From Pseudomonas viridiflava (lineage in GTDB: Bacteria; Pseudomonadota; Gammaproteobacteria; Pseudomonadales; Pseudomonadaceae), in NCBI RefSeq assembly GCF_900585905.1, contig NZ_UTVH01000095.1:434001-498000 (forward strand): a stretch of DNA of 64,000 nt, given 5' to 3'. A program made the translations under genes and the position numbers. This document shows, piece after piece, positions 7,013-16,437 of the stretch. The notes beneath the pieces were generated by a model. That model was not told the origin of the DNA and did no database searches. It worked only from the letters and a program-made list of their open reading frames with translations. Numbering within the stretch: the stretch's first letter is position 1; each line of letters starts with the position of its first letter.

Positions 7013-8638
7013 ATGTCCTTACGTAATCTGACCATCGCGCGTCGCGCGGGTCTTGGCTTTACGCTGATTTCTCTGTTGGTGGCTTTGCTCGGCTGGTTTG
7101 CCATGGTGCAGATGTCGACCATCCGCCAGAGCGAGGTGGCGGTCGAGACCAACTGGCTGCCAAGCATGCGTGTCATCAACGACATTCGCGAGAACATGTT
7201 GCGCATCCGCACGATCTCTCTGCGACTGGCGCTGGACCCGGATCCAAAGAACATCCCGACCTACCGCAGCCAACTGGACGTGCGCAATCAGGACCTGAAC
7301 AAGAAGCTGGACATTTTTGCGGCCTTTGTCGACACACCGGAAGAAAAAGTGCTCAGCGATCAGTTCCGGCTCACTCTGGGTGAATACCAGAAGGCGCTGG
7401 ACAAGTCCTTTGTGCTGGCCGGGCAGAATGATCGGGAAGCGTTGAACAAGCTGCTGCTGGCTGACATGAAAGTCATCGTTGACGGGTCTGGCAAACAACT
7501 GTCGGACCTGGGTGATTTCTATGCCCAGCGGGTCGATGAGGAAGGCAAGGCAGCCGAAGCACAGTACGATAAGTCGCGCAACATCGTCTTCATTTTCGTC
7601 CTCATTGCCGCACTGGGCACGATTATCCTGGCGTTGCTGCTTACGCGCAGTATCGTGCGCCCGCTGCAGTCAGCCGTGACGGCTGCCGAGCATGTCGCCA
7701 ATGGCGATCTGACTCAGCGCATTGCCGTTGATGGTAACGACGAGGTCACCCGCCTGCTGCTGGCGCTGGACAAAATGCAGGGCAACCTGCGTCAGGCGAT
7801 GCAGCACATCGGCAGCTCCGCAACCCAACTGGCGTCCGCTGCCACTGAATTGAACTCGGTCACCGAAGACAGCTACCGCGGCCTGCACCAGCAGAACGCC
7901 GAGATTGACCAGGCTGCCACCGCGATCAACGAGATGACCTCGGCGGTGGAAGAAGTCGCACGCAACGCGGTATCAACGTCCGATGCGTCCAATCACTCCA
8001 CCCGTTCGGCCCAGGCGGGACAGGCACAGGTGCTGGAAACCGTGCAGTCGATCCAGACCCTCACCAATAACGTGCAGGCCACCTCGGGTCTGGTGCAAAG
8101 CCTGGCCGATCAATCCCAGGACATTGGCAAGGTGCTGGACGTGATTCGCTCCATCGCCGAACAGACCAACTTGCTGGCACTGAACGCAGCGATTGAAGCG
8201 GCGCGGGCGGGGGAGTCAGGGCGCGGTTTTGCGGTGGTCGCAGACGAAGTTCGCGCACTGGCCCATCGCACCCAGCAATCGACCCTGGAAATCGACAAGA
8301 TGGTCGGCGCCATGCGCAGCGGCTCTACCCAGGCGCTGGAATCGATGCAGACCAGCAGTCAGAGAGCGTCGGAAACACTGACGCTGGCGCAGCACGCGGG
8401 CGCGTCGTTGACCGACATCACCTCGTCGATCAATCAGATATCCGAGCGCAACATGGTCATCGCCAGCGCGGCAGAAGAGCAGGCGCAGGTGGCGCGGGAA
8501 GTGGACCGCAACATCGTCAATATCCGCGATCTGTCCATGCAGTCGACTCAGGGCGCCAACCAGATCAGCGCGTCCAGCAACGAGTTGTCGCGATTGGCCG
8601 GTGACTTGAATCAGGTGGTTGCCCGCTTCAAGGTCTGA
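7013..8638 (+). CDS. Methyl-accepting chemotaxis protein, helical-bundle sensor
   Basis: A 541-aa inner-membrane chemoreceptor. The ATG at 7013 gives the usual MCP N-terminus (MSLRNLTIARRAGLGF) followed directly by the first membrane helix (about 12-32); the longer upstream reading frame is not protein-like. A periplasmic region of about 155 residues, rich in helices with EENML-type heptads, fits a four-helix-bundle ligand domain. TM2 lies near 190-210, a HAMP domain at about 212-265, and the cytoplasmic signalling hairpin carries the invariant tip IAEQTNLLALNAAIEAARAGE. The ligand is unknown. It stands alone, with no che genes nearby. Confidence 0.92.
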   Translation: MSLRNLTIARRAGLGFTLISLLVALLGWFAMVQMSTIRQSEVAVETNWLPSMRVINDIRENMLRIRTISLRLALDPDPKNIPTYRSQLDVRNQDLNKKLDIFAAFVDTPEEKVLSDQFRLTLGEYQKALDKSFVLAGQNDREALNKLLLADMKVIVDGSGKQLSDLGDFYAQRVDEEGKAAEAQYDKSRNIVFIFVLIAALGTIILALLLTRSIVRPLQSAVTAAEHVANGDLTQRIAVDGNDEVTRLLLALDKMQGNLRQAMQHIGSSATQLASAATELNSVTEDSYRGLHQQNAEIDQAATAINEMTSAVEEVARNAVSTSDASNHSTRSAQAGQAQVLETVQSIQTLTNNVQATSGLVQSLADQSQDIGKVLDVIRSIAEQTNLLALNAAIEAARAGESGRGFAVVADEVRALAHRTQQSTLEIDKMVGAMRSGSTQALESMQTSSQRASETLTLAQHAGASLTDITSSINQISERNMVIASAAEEQAQVAREVDRNIVNIRDLSMQSTQGANQISASSNELSRLAGDLNQVVARFKV

Positions 8639-8775
8639 GCAGGGTTCGCTGTCCTGGGGTCTGTCCGCGTTTCATCGCGGCCGCGAGGAAACGGGAACAG
8701 ACCTCAGGCGCTTGCTGTGAGCCGGTCGCGCCGGGCATGATTCGCCTCTGCTCAACGACACAGGCGAATGGTTTG

Positions 8776-10026
8776 ATGGACAATAACAATACGCTCTTCA
8801 GCAGTTGGCTACGCGCCCCCGGACACCGCGACTGGCTGGCCAGCGAGGGCAACCGGCTGCTGACCTTCGCCAAGGCTTCCCGGCTGCCAGAGGGCTTTGG
8901 CAATCTCGACGATCGTGGCGTGCTGCCTGCCAACGCGCGTGCCGAAACCATGAACACCGCGCGCATGACCCACAGTTTCGCCATGGCCCATGTGCATGGC
9001 CTGCCAGGCCACGCCGCGCTGGTTGATCATGGTATCGCTGCCTTGACGGGTGCGCTGCGCGATGCGCAGCACGGCGGCTGGTTCAGCGCGGCACCGGCCG
9101 ATGAGCAGGTCATTGCCGACGGCAAGCAGGCTTATCTGCATGCGTTCGTCGCGCTCGCGGCCAGTTCTGCGGTCGTGGCCGGGCGCAAAGGTGCGCAGGC
9201 GCTGCTGTCCGATGCGATTCAGGTGATTCAGAGGCATTTCTGGAGCGAAGACGAAGGCGCCATGCGCGAATCGTTTTCCCGCGACTGGAGTGAGGAAGAA
9301 GCCTATCGCGGCGCCAACAGCAACATGCACAGCACCGAGGCTTTTCTGGCCCTGGCCGACGTCACGGGTGACGCGCAATGGCTGGATCGCGCGCTGCGTA
9401 TCGTTGAGCGAGTGATTCACCAGCACGCCGGCGCCCATGATCATCAGGTGATCGAGCATTTCAGTCTGGGCTGGCAGCCGCTGCCCGATTACAACCAAGA
9501 CAACCGCGCCGATGGCTTCCGGCCGTACGGCACCACGCCGGGCCACGCTTTCGAATGGGCGCGCCTGCTGTTGCATCTGGAAGCAGCGCGCCAGCGGGCG
9601 AGGTTGCCTAACCCTGCCTGGCTGCTGAGCGATGCCCGCCAGCTGTTTGCCAATGCCTGCCGCGATGCCTGGGCTGTCGATGGTCAGCCGGGGATTGTCT
9701 ACACCCTGGACTGGAAGACGCAGCCGGTGGTCCGCCATCGCCTGCACTGGGTTCATTGCGAAGCGGCGGCAGCGGCAGCAGCGTTGCTGCAGCGCACCGA
9801 CGAAAAGGTCTACGAAGACTGGTATCGCCAGTTCTGGGAATTCAACGAGCTGCATTTCATTGATCGGCAGTGGGGCAGCTGGCGCCATGAGCTTGATCCG
9901 CAGAACCAGCCCAGCGCCGATATCTGGCCTGGCAAGCCAGATCTTTATCACGCCTACCAGGCCACGCTGCTGCCAATCCTGCCGCTGGCGCCGAGCCTTG
10001 CCAGCGCGCTGGCGGCCATGGCTTAG
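8776..10026 (+). CDS. AGE-family sugar isomerase (mannose isomerase/YihS-like)
   Basis: A 416-aa protein of the N-acylglucosamine 2-epimerase superfamily, an (alpha/alpha)6 barrel. The motif order NARAETMNTARMTHSFAMAH, NSNMHSTEAFLAL, PDYN...FRPYGTTPGHAFEWARLLL and LHWVHCEAAAAAA matches aldose-ketose isomerases of the D-mannose isomerase/YihS type, with conserved His in the second, third and fourth motifs. It likely interconverts mannose and fructose; specificity is inferred. The ATG at 8776 is preferred because the family starts with a short N-terminus; an ATG at 8737 would add 13 residues. It appears to be monocistronic. Confidence 0.85.
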   Translation: MDNNNTLFSSWLRAPGHRDWLASEGNRLLTFAKASRLPEGFGNLDDRGVLPANARAETMNTARMTHSFAMAHVHGLPGHAALVDHGIAALTGALRDAQHGGWFSAAPADEQVIADGKQAYLHAFVALAASSAVVAGRKGAQALLSDAIQVIQRHFWSEDEGAMRESFSRDWSEEEAYRGANSNMHSTEAFLALADVTGDAQWLDRALRIVERVIHQHAGAHDHQVIEHFSLGWQPLPDYNQDNRADGFRPYGTTPGHAFEWARLLLHLEAARQRARLPNPAWLLSDARQLFANACRDAWAVDGQPGIVYTLDWKTQPVVRHRLHWVHCEAAAAAAALLQRTDEKVYEDWYRQFWEFNELHFIDRQWGSWRHELDPQNQPSADIWPGKPDLYHAYQATLLPILPLAPSLASALAAMA

Positions 10027-10040
10027 GCTGCGCCGACCTT

Positions 10041-10832
10041 CTACTCGCTGGCCATTTCCAGCGCCACCCAGGTCGGGGTGTGGTCGCTGGGGTGAGGTTC
10101 ATCCCGCGGCCAGTGGTCTACGCCAGCGCTGTGCAGACGGGCGCTGGTTTCGGCATTGAGCAACAAGTGGTCGATACGCAGGCCCGAGTTGGTTTTCCAG
10201 TGGTTGCGAAAGTAGTCCCAAAAGGTATAAATGCGCTCGTCCGGAAAACAGAAGCGCAGCGCATCTGTCCAGCCCTGACTCACCAAGCGCTCGAAGCATT
10301 CGCGGCTTTCGGGTTGCAGCAGGGCGTCCTTGAGCCATGATCGCGTGTTGTAGATGTCCTCGTCGGTGGGCACCACGTTGTAATCCCCGGCCAGCACCAC
10401 CGGGTGGCCGCTGGCATACAGCGAGGCGGCATGCTCGATGAGCTTTTCGAACCAGGCCAGCTTGTAATCGAATTTCGGCCCGGGCTGGGGGTTGCCGTTG
10501 GGCAGATACAGACAGCCGACGATGACGCCGTGCACTGCCGCCTCCAGATAACGACTCTGATTGTCGTGTTCGAAACCCGGCAAACCGCGACGGATTTCCA
10601 GCGGCTCGGTGCCTTTGGCGAGGATCGCCACCCCGTTCCACGACGCCTGGCCTTGCCAGATGGCACCGTAACCGGCATCGCGAATGTCGTCGATGGGGAA
10701 GGCTGCATCGTTGGCTTTGAGCTCCTGCAGACAGACCACGTCTGGCGCTTCCCGGCGCAGCCATTCCAGCAGGATCGGCAAACGGGTGCGGATGCCGTTG
10801 ATATTGAAGGTGGCGATTTTCAGGGTCTTCAC
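10041..10832 (-). CDS. xthA: Exodeoxyribonuclease III
   Basis: A 263-aa member of the exonuclease III/AP endonuclease family, which cuts DNA 5' of abasic sites and has 3'-5' exonuclease activity. All signature motifs are present: KIATFNINGIRTR, VCLQELKA with the metal-binding Glu, LAGDYNVVP, RIDHLLL, and the C-terminal SDHTPTWV with the catalytic Asp-His pair. The start is GTG (10832) behind GAGAGGA. The gene is convergent with the AGE-family gene, only 14 bp apart. Confidence 0.93.
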   Translation of the reverse strand: MKTLKIATFNINGIRTRLPILLEWLRREAPDVVCLQELKANDAAFPIDDIRDAGYGAIWQGQASWNGVAILAKGTEPLEIRRGLPGFEHDNQSRYLEAAVHGVIVGCLYLPNGNPQPGPKFDYKLAWFEKLIEHAASLYASGHPVVLAGDYNVVPTDEDIYNTRSWLKDALLQPESRECFERLVSQGWTDALRFCFPDERIYTFWDYFRNHWKTNSGLRIDHLLLNAETSARLHSAGVDHWPRDEPHPSDHTPTWVALEMASE

Positions 10833-10906
10833 GATGGTCCTCTCAAAAAGCGCTGTGATAGCTGTTTGAGAGGCCAGGTCGCGATAGATTCAATGACGTG
10901 CGAAGG

Positions 10907-12055
10907 TCACGGCGTGGCAGGGTATTTGTCGGTGATGCGAATGATCTGCCGGGCGAAGAACGCCCCCGTGAGGATCACGCCGATCATCCGCAGCGTCTGC
11001 ATCGCCAGCACAAAGCCAACGTCCGAGTGGGTGTCGATGGCGATGATCGCCATGGCATCCAGGCCGCCTGGGCTGGTCGCCAGGTAGACCGAAAGAAAGT
11101 CCTTGTCCAGCAGGTGCGCGATGAACCAGGCGGACAGCGCGCACAGCAGGATCAGCAGCAGGGAACCGAGGATCATCGCGGGCATGCGTCTTGAAACATA
11201 CGCGATAGTCGCGCGATCAAAGCGCAGGCCGACATAAGCCCCCATCGCGCCATACGCCAGAGCCACCAGCCAGACGGGAAGGGTAATCTGCAGCAACCCG
11301 CTCATTTGCAGGGCGCCGCCGATGAGCAGGGGGCCCATCAACGACCCCGCAGGAATCCGCCTGGCAACCAGCACGCCAAACACGATAACGCCCAGGCTCA
11401 GGGCGAAATCCACAAGGTTGAGGCCTTGCACCGCGACATCCTGAGCATGTGCTTCGCTGCCACCGCCGGTGACCCCGATCATGCGGCTGACCAGCGCGCC
11501 GATCGTCACCACGCAGACCACGCGCACGTATTGCATGGTTGCCACCACCCGGGAGTCAGCGCCGTAGTCCTCCGACAAGGCAACCATGGCCGAGGCTGCC
11601 CCCGGCGACGTACCCCAGGCGGCCGTGCTGCCAGCGATGCCCGCATAACGCACCAGCGCCAGGCCGACCAGGGCACTGAGCACGACGGTCAAAATCGTGG
11701 CGAACACCATGACGTGCCAGGAATGCAGGGCAGTGATCAGCACCGCCATGGTCATCGAGTGGGCGATCAGCACCCCGACCGTGCCCTGACTGAGGCGGAA
11801 CAGGTTTTTCGGTAAACGAATGCTCGCACCCATGACACCAAAGCCGATGGCGGTCAGCATGGGGCCGAGAAAGAGTGCGGCAGGCATCTGCAGCCACTTG
11901 AACAGCTGACCGGCAGCGCCGGCACAGATGATGAACGCCAGCCACTGGAGTGGATTTGGCAGGGTGTGCAGCGAAAAGGAAAAGAGGCGTGACAAAGACT
12001 GGAGCTCCCGCAGGCGAGCGACATTTAAACGCCCGTACGGCAAAAGTATCGACAC
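10907..12055 (-). CDS. AbrB-family membrane transporter-like protein
   Basis: About 382 aa with roughly ten hydrophobic helices and the internal duplication typical of the AbrB/ammonia monooxygenase-annotated family (PF05145), including LFLGPMLTAIGFGVMG and a second-half motif ending PGGLDAMAIIA. In spite of the older name there is no evidence of oxidation chemistry; members are presumed transporters or regulators. The start is uncertain: 12055 leaves about 40 residues before the first helix. The LysR gene at 12115 is divergent, with only 59 bp between them, so it is the likely regulator. Confidence 0.8.
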   Translation of the reverse strand: MSILLPYGRLNVARLRELQSLSRLFSFSLHTLPNPLQWLAFIICAGAAGQLFKWLQMPAALFLGPMLTAIGFGVMGASIRLPKNLFRLSQGTVGVLIAHSMTMAVLITALHSWHVMVFATILTVVLSALVGLALVRYAGIAGSTAAWGTSPGAASAMVALSEDYGADSRVVATMQYVRVVCVVTIGALVSRMIGVTGGGSEAHAQDVAVQGLNLVDFALSLGVIVFGVLVARRIPAGSLMGPLLIGGALQMSGLLQITLPVWLVALAYGAMGAYVGLRFDRATIAYVSRRMPAMILGSLLLILLCALSAWFIAHLLDKDFLSVYLATSPGGLDAMAIIAIDTHSDVGFVLAMQTLRMIGVILTGAFFARQIIRITDKYPATP

Positions 12056-12114
12056 TTTAAACGATCAAGTCTATTTTCTAATTCTGATGAATTGATAACT
12101 TCGGTTGATGAATC

Positions 12115-13017
12115 ATGGATCTTCGCGATCTTAACTATTTTGAAACGATTGCCGAGCTGGGCCACCTCGGTCGTGCTGCGGAGCAGCTAAACCGCAGCCA
12201 GCCCGCGCTGACCAAGAGCATCCAACGGCTCGAGGAGTCATTCGGCACCCGTTTGTTCCAGCGTGACGGTCGCCGCATCAAGCTCACCCCCGTGGGCGAA
12301 TTGCTGCAGGCGCGAGGCAGGGAACTGCAGCAGAGCATTGCCCAGACCCAGCGTGAGGTACGTGATTTCGCCAGTGGTGCGGTGGGCAATATTCGCCTCG
12401 GCTGCGCGGCGACCATGGCCGAATACCTGCTACCCAAACTTACCTCGGCGTTGTTCCAGCGTTCCCCCGACGTCACGCTTAAAATGGTCATAGGCCAGGA
12501 TGATCTGCTGCGCGACTCGCTACGCACCGGTCAACTGGACATGATCATCTGCGCATTGATCACCGATGATGAGCAGTTTCAAAGCTTCCCCATTCTCAGG
12601 GACGAAGCTGTCGTCATCGCCAGCAAAGACCATCCGATTTTCAAGACTCGCTACAGCATGGCGGACCTGTGCAGCTATCGCTGGGTCCTTCCTCCCGTGG
12701 GGGTATCGTCGCGCAAGTGGCTGGATCAGGCGTTCAGCGCCCAAGGCCTGGCGACGCCACGTGTGCAGATTGAGGCCAACTCGATCCCTCTGCTGCCAGG
12801 GCTCATCGAGCGCACCAGCCTGCTCAGTTTCACCGCGCGCGAAACCCTGGAGTTCGGCAATAACATGCGCCACTTGCGCGAGGTCGTGCTGGACGGCACC
12901 ACCATGAAGCGCACCATCGGCTGCTCGGTACGCAGCGGCGGCTACCTGTCGCCCGCTGCGCAAGCCATGGTGCAGATGCTGCGTGACAGCAGCGGCGAAT
13001 TCTTCAGCTGGAACTGA
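12115..13017 (+). CDS. LysR-family transcriptional regulator
   Basis: A 300-aa LysR regulator. The N-terminal winged helix (MDLRDLNYFETIAELGHLGRAAEQLNRSQPALTKSIQRLEE) is followed by a linker helix and a periplasmic-binding-type effector domain (about 90-295). The nearby divergent AbrB-type gene is the likely target, from the 59-bp shared intergenic region. The inducer cannot be predicted. Confidence 0.9.
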   Translation: MDLRDLNYFETIAELGHLGRAAEQLNRSQPALTKSIQRLEESFGTRLFQRDGRRIKLTPVGELLQARGRELQQSIAQTQREVRDFASGAVGNIRLGCAATMAEYLLPKLTSALFQRSPDVTLKMVIGQDDLLRDSLRTGQLDMIICALITDDEQFQSFPILRDEAVVIASKDHPIFKTRYSMADLCSYRWVLPPVGVSSRKWLDQAFSAQGLATPRVQIEANSIPLLPGLIERTSLLSFTARETLEFGNNMRHLREVVLDGTTMKRTIGCSVRSGGYLSPAAQAMVQMLRDSSGEFFSWN

Positions 13018-13091
13018 CGAGTGTCGCTGCACGGTGCCGGATCATGGGTTAGGCTCGGGCTTCATTCAATCACTGCTCAGGAGCACCCCAG

Positions 13092-13328
13092 ATGCAGATT
13101 TCATCATGTCCCGATCCATGCACCTGCGCTTCGTCGCGCGCGGCTTTCACCGAGGTCGAATACCACCTGGGGGGCGACAAGTCGCCACTCAATGACGCCG
13201 ATGCCGATGAAGACATTGACCCGGAAGGCTACCTCGATCTTGAAGAGCTGGACCTTGACGAGTTCGCCGACGCCGACAAGCTCGACCCGATTTTTGGCAA
13301 CGACGTGGGGTCATCGTCCATCAGCTGA
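13092..13328 (+). CDS. Small acidic protein of unknown function
   Basis: A 78-aa reading frame behind AGGAGCACCCC. The N-terminal third carries four Cys (CPDPCTC...), and the C-terminal half is extremely acidic, with repeating Asp/Glu-Leu pairs such as DLEELDLDEFADADKLD. Its last 18 bp overlap the convergent gene at 13311. No family recognised. The good ribosome site and the biased composition favour a real gene, but the overlap and short length keep it tentative. Confidence 0.5.
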   Translation: MQISSCPDPCTCASSRAAFTEVEYHLGGDKSPLNDADADEDIDPEGYLDLEELDLDEFADADKLDPIFGNDVGSSSIS

Positions 13329-13847
13329 CGCGCGCTGCTCTTGTCTGGCTGCCAGATACGCCGCCAGCGCAGTCGCTGCGGCTTCTGCTGTCGAGCTGTA
13401 ACCTGTCCAGGTGCAGGCCAGCATCAGGTTGCGCGGTAAACCGAAATCCTCGACCAGATACCCTTGCGGGTCGTAACCCAAAGCGTCGTGGGGCACATAC
13501 TGGCGCAGTGAGTCGACCGGGTCGAAGTACACCCACACAGGCTTGTTCAACGCGACGGCCATGCCAACTTCGAAGACGGTGCCGGAATCCGGTTCCAGCC
13601 CGCGAAACAGGTTAAGGTTGGCCAGCACAGCGTCGCAGCCCTGAATCATCGCAATGTTCATGGTGCAGATCAGCCTGGCGATTTCGCCGCGGGGCAGACC
13701 GGCTGGTACCTCGTTATCAAACGGGTACAACCCCTCAAGCCCGGCGCGGGCACACAGGGCTTTGAGCCGCTGGCCGCAGGCGATGGCGTCGCGCCGGAAA
13801 ACGTCGAACCCGGCCAGGTAGACTGTGGGGAGGCTGGTATCCGCCAT
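13311..13847 (-). CDS. Nucleoside 2-deoxyribosyltransferase-like protein
   Basis: A 178-aa protein. The ATG at 13847 behind GAGGATTG is chosen over 13898. The Rossmann-like fold motifs VYLAGFDVFRRDA at the N-terminus, DAVLANLNLFRGLEPDSGTVFEVGMA in the middle (the Glu of FEVG is the likely nucleophile) and KPVWVYFD match nucleoside 2-deoxyribosyltransferases, which swap bases on deoxyribonucleosides. It probably acts in nucleotide salvage; substrate not predictable. Confidence 0.85.
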   Translation of the reverse strand: MADTSLPTVYLAGFDVFRRDAIACGQRLKALCARAGLEGLYPFDNEVPAGLPRGEIARLICTMNIAMIQGCDAVLANLNLFRGLEPDSGTVFEVGMAVALNKPVWVYFDPVDSLRQYVPHDALGYDPQGYLVEDFGLPRNLMLACTWTGYSSTAEAAATALAAYLAARQEQRASADGR

Positions 13848-13982
13848 GCTGCAATCCTCGATTTCACGGTGTGCCAGCAGTTTAACCGGCAAAGCCATCG
13901 GTCAGGCCAGGCATTGCACTACTGGAATCTGTACGGATAACCAGTATCCTGCTGGCTTGTCCCATCGTCGCGTGAACTTGCA

Positions 13983-15668
13983 GTGACCACGTTACCTCTG
14001 GAAAACCCGCTGTATTACCTCGATAACTTCCGCCAGGTACTGGCCTGGATCAGCCAGCGCTACGCTGACTTGCTGGATGAGCACGAGCAGCTTTTCATTG
14101 CCCGTTTTGCCCAGTTGCCGGAATCGGCACAGGGCCTGCTGGTGCGTATGGTCATGCGCAAAGGTGAGCTGTTTCGGGTCAGCAAGCTCAGCTACGCCGA
14201 GCTTGGGGATACCTGGCAAGCGGTTGCGCCGCTGGTGACCCATGGCTGGGTAGACCCGCGTCCGGCGCTGAGTCTCACGCAGTTATTTGCGTTGTTGCGC
14301 AAGGCCGAGCTGGTGAGTTGTTTCAGGGCCAGCGGGGTGCGTGGCAGCGAGAAGAAGACCGAATTGCTTGCCTTGCTGCAGCCACTGCACCCGTCGACAC
14401 AGAGCCTGGACTGCTGGCATGCCGAGCTGGACGAAACGGTGCTGGCGCTCAAGGTCATGCCGGTCTGTGATCGCTTGCGTCTGCTGTATTTCGGCAACCT
14501 CTATCAGGAATGGTCGGAGTTCGTGCTGGCCGACCTCGGCGTGTATCGTTACGAGAAGGTCGAGTTTTCCCTCGATTCCCGGGCGATCAGTGAGCGCGCC
14601 GACATCGACACCTGTCTTGCGCTCCATCACTGTCGACAAGCCCTTGACGAGGCGCTTGATCAAGGCGCCGACTTGCCTGCGCTGGCACACCGTGCCCTTG
14701 AGGTGAAGACCCACAACCCCTGGCTGACGATGCGCCGCGCCAAACTGTTGTTTCAGGTGGGGCAACAGGCCGAGCGCCATCAGCAGTGGGAGCTGGCGTT
14801 GAGCGTCTACGAGCAGAGCAGCTACCCCGGCGCGCGTGCCCGACGCATCCGTGTGCTGGAGCGTGGTGAGGATTACGCCCAGGCAATGGCGCTGTTGCTG
14901 CAGGCGCAGGCTGCCCCGGAAAGTCCTGCGGAGACTCAGCAGTTGCTGCGCATGCTGCCGCGCTTGCAACGCAAACTGGGCCTGCCGGGCAAGACGCGGC
15001 GCATCGCCCGCACGACTGAACGTCTGGACCTGACCGTGGCGCCGCGCCCTGATCTGAGCGTCGAAAAGCTGATGCAGCTGCACCTGGCCGAGGAGGGCAG
15101 CGAGGTTCATTACGTCGAAAACACGCTGATCAATTCGCTGTTCGGTCTGCTGTGCTGGCCAGCGATTTTCGCGCCATTGCCTGGCGCCTTTTTCCACCCG
15201 TTCCACAGCGGCCCCAGTGATTTGCACAGCCCTGATTTTTACCCGAGGCGCGCGGCTTTGTTCGAGGCTTGCCTTGGGCAACTGGAAGACGGCACCTGGC
15301 GCGACACCATTCGCGAGCACTACGCCAGCAAATACGGCTTGCAATCGCCGTTCGTATTCTGGGGCGCGGTCAGCCCACAGTTGCTGGAACAGGCCATGCA
15401 CTGCTTGCCGGTGGCGCACTTGCGTCTCTGGTTCCGCCGCCTGTTACTGGATATCAAGGCCAACCGCACCGGTATGCCAGACCTGATCCAGTTTTTCCCG
15501 GAACAGGGTCGATATCGGATGATTGAGGTAAAAGGGCCGGGGGATCGCTTGCAGGACAACCAACTGCGCTGGCTGGATTTCTGTGCCGAGCATGATATGC
15601 CGGTGGTGGTGTGCTACGTGCAATGGCAAGCCGAGCAACCAGAAGCTCGCGCGCAGCTGACGGGATGA
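13983..15668 (+). CDS. FAN1-type VRR-NUC structure-specific nuclease
   Basis: A 561-aa protein that starts with GTG at 13983. It resembles the bacterial FAN1 nucleases known from Pseudomonas: a helical DNA-binding N-terminus, a TPR-like middle (about 240-330) and a C-terminal VRR-NUC PD-(D/E)XK nuclease domain. The catalytic signature is visible as MPDLIQFF followed by YRMIEVKGPGDRLQDNQ. Homologs incise branched or 5'-flap DNA and help unhook interstrand crosslinks. No SAP domain is apparent, as expected for the bacterial form. It appears to be monocistronic. Confidence 0.88.
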   Translation: MTTLPLENPLYYLDNFRQVLAWISQRYADLLDEHEQLFIARFAQLPESAQGLLVRMVMRKGELFRVSKLSYAELGDTWQAVAPLVTHGWVDPRPALSLTQLFALLRKAELVSCFRASGVRGSEKKTELLALLQPLHPSTQSLDCWHAELDETVLALKVMPVCDRLRLLYFGNLYQEWSEFVLADLGVYRYEKVEFSLDSRAISERADIDTCLALHHCRQALDEALDQGADLPALAHRALEVKTHNPWLTMRRAKLLFQVGQQAERHQQWELALSVYEQSSYPGARARRIRVLERGEDYAQAMALLLQAQAAPESPAETQQLLRMLPRLQRKLGLPGKTRRIARTTERLDLTVAPRPDLSVEKLMQLHLAEEGSEVHYVENTLINSLFGLLCWPAIFAPLPGAFFHPFHSGPSDLHSPDFYPRRAALFEACLGQLEDGTWRDTIREHYASKYGLQSPFVFWGAVSPQLLEQAMHCLPVAHLRLWFRRLLLDIKANRTGMPDLIQFFPEQGRYRMIEVKGPGDRLQDNQLRWLDFCAEHDMPVVVCYVQWQAEQPEARAQLTG

Positions 15669-15733
15669 AAGACTGATACGGCCGCCGTAGCGGATTGCCT
15701 CGCGCAGAGGCAGCCCGCCACCGCAGCTCATTT

Positions 15734-16087
15734 TCAGCTGCCTGCGCCGCCGCCCGAACCACCACTGCCGCCAGCGCCACCATTGCCACCGCCAGCGCCG
15801 CCATTGCCACCACCAGCGCCACCGCCACTACCGCCCATACCTTGGCCATTGCTCATGCCGCCGCCTTGGGCGTCGCCGCCATTGGGCTGTGGGTCCATGC
15901 CTTTGGTGCCAGGGCTGGTGCCTTTGCTGCCCGGCGTGGTGCCATCCGTATTCTTGTCCATACCGGTGGATGGCGCCTGCGTATTGCTGCCGGGGTTGGT
16001 CGGGCCGGTGGAACCGGCAAATACCGAGCCTGTGGCGCAGATCATCAGGCCAGCCAGTGTCAGGGCCGTCAATCGAGTCTTGATCAT
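15734..16087 (-). CDS. Gly-rich secreted low-complexity protein
   Basis: 117 aa from the ATG at 16087, preferred because GGAG sits nine bases upstream; in-frame ATGs at 16096 and 16102 are alternatives. A signal peptide (MIKTRLTALTLAGLMICATG) ends at VFA. The mature part is almost only Gly, Ser, Pro, Asn and Thr, finishing in repeated GGAGGGNGG-type units. Such low complexity may vary in length between strains. Function unknown; it is probably periplasmic or secreted. Confidence 0.7.
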   Translation of the reverse strand: MIKTRLTALTLAGLMICATGSVFAGSTGPTNPGSNTQAPSTGMDKNTDGTTPGSKGTSPGTKGMDPQPNGGDAQGGGMSNGQGMGGSGGGAGGGNGGAGGGNGGAGGSGGSGGGAGS

Positions 16088-16347
16088 CAGATTCATCTCC
16101 ATTGTTTGAGGCGTTACAAGGGTTGGTGCGTGCGAAGTTGAAATAGGTGCCCGTGTGCCGACAAGTGGCAATCGAGGTGCAGAAACGTCTGGATATAACT
16201 TGCCGAATGGCGTTGCGCCATCAAACATGGCGAGCTGCTAGACATCCCCTGAAACCCCCATTCCTGCTGGCTTCCCTTACGACATCGCATAGATTTTGTG
16301 TAAGAAACTGCTTACAGGAAGCGCCGAAAAAGCCCTGACTCGAATGA

Positions 16348-16365
16348 TTGTCATGAAACCGCAAC
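16348..16365 (+). promoter_or_regulatory. Possible Pho box upstream of pstS
   Basis: TTGTCATGAAACCGCAAC has one good half-site (TTGTCAT against CTGTCAT) and one weak half-site at the expected 11-bp spacing, 73 bp before pstS. PhoB control is expected for a pst operon, but the second half-site is poor. Confidence 0.4.
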
Positions 16366-16437
16366 ATTGCGAGGATTAAATCCGCATCGGGCCTTCACAT
16401 GGATGGGCCACCAAATTTCCCCTCTTGAGGTATCGCC

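Noticed and set aside
8809..9951. 380-aa antisense frame over the AGE-family gene
   Set aside because: High-GC antisense shadow; the plus-strand frame has the family motifs.
15783..16109. Pro-rich plus-strand frame opposite the Gly-rich gene
   Set aside because: Antisense of Gly codons always gives Pro; the minus strand has the signal peptide.
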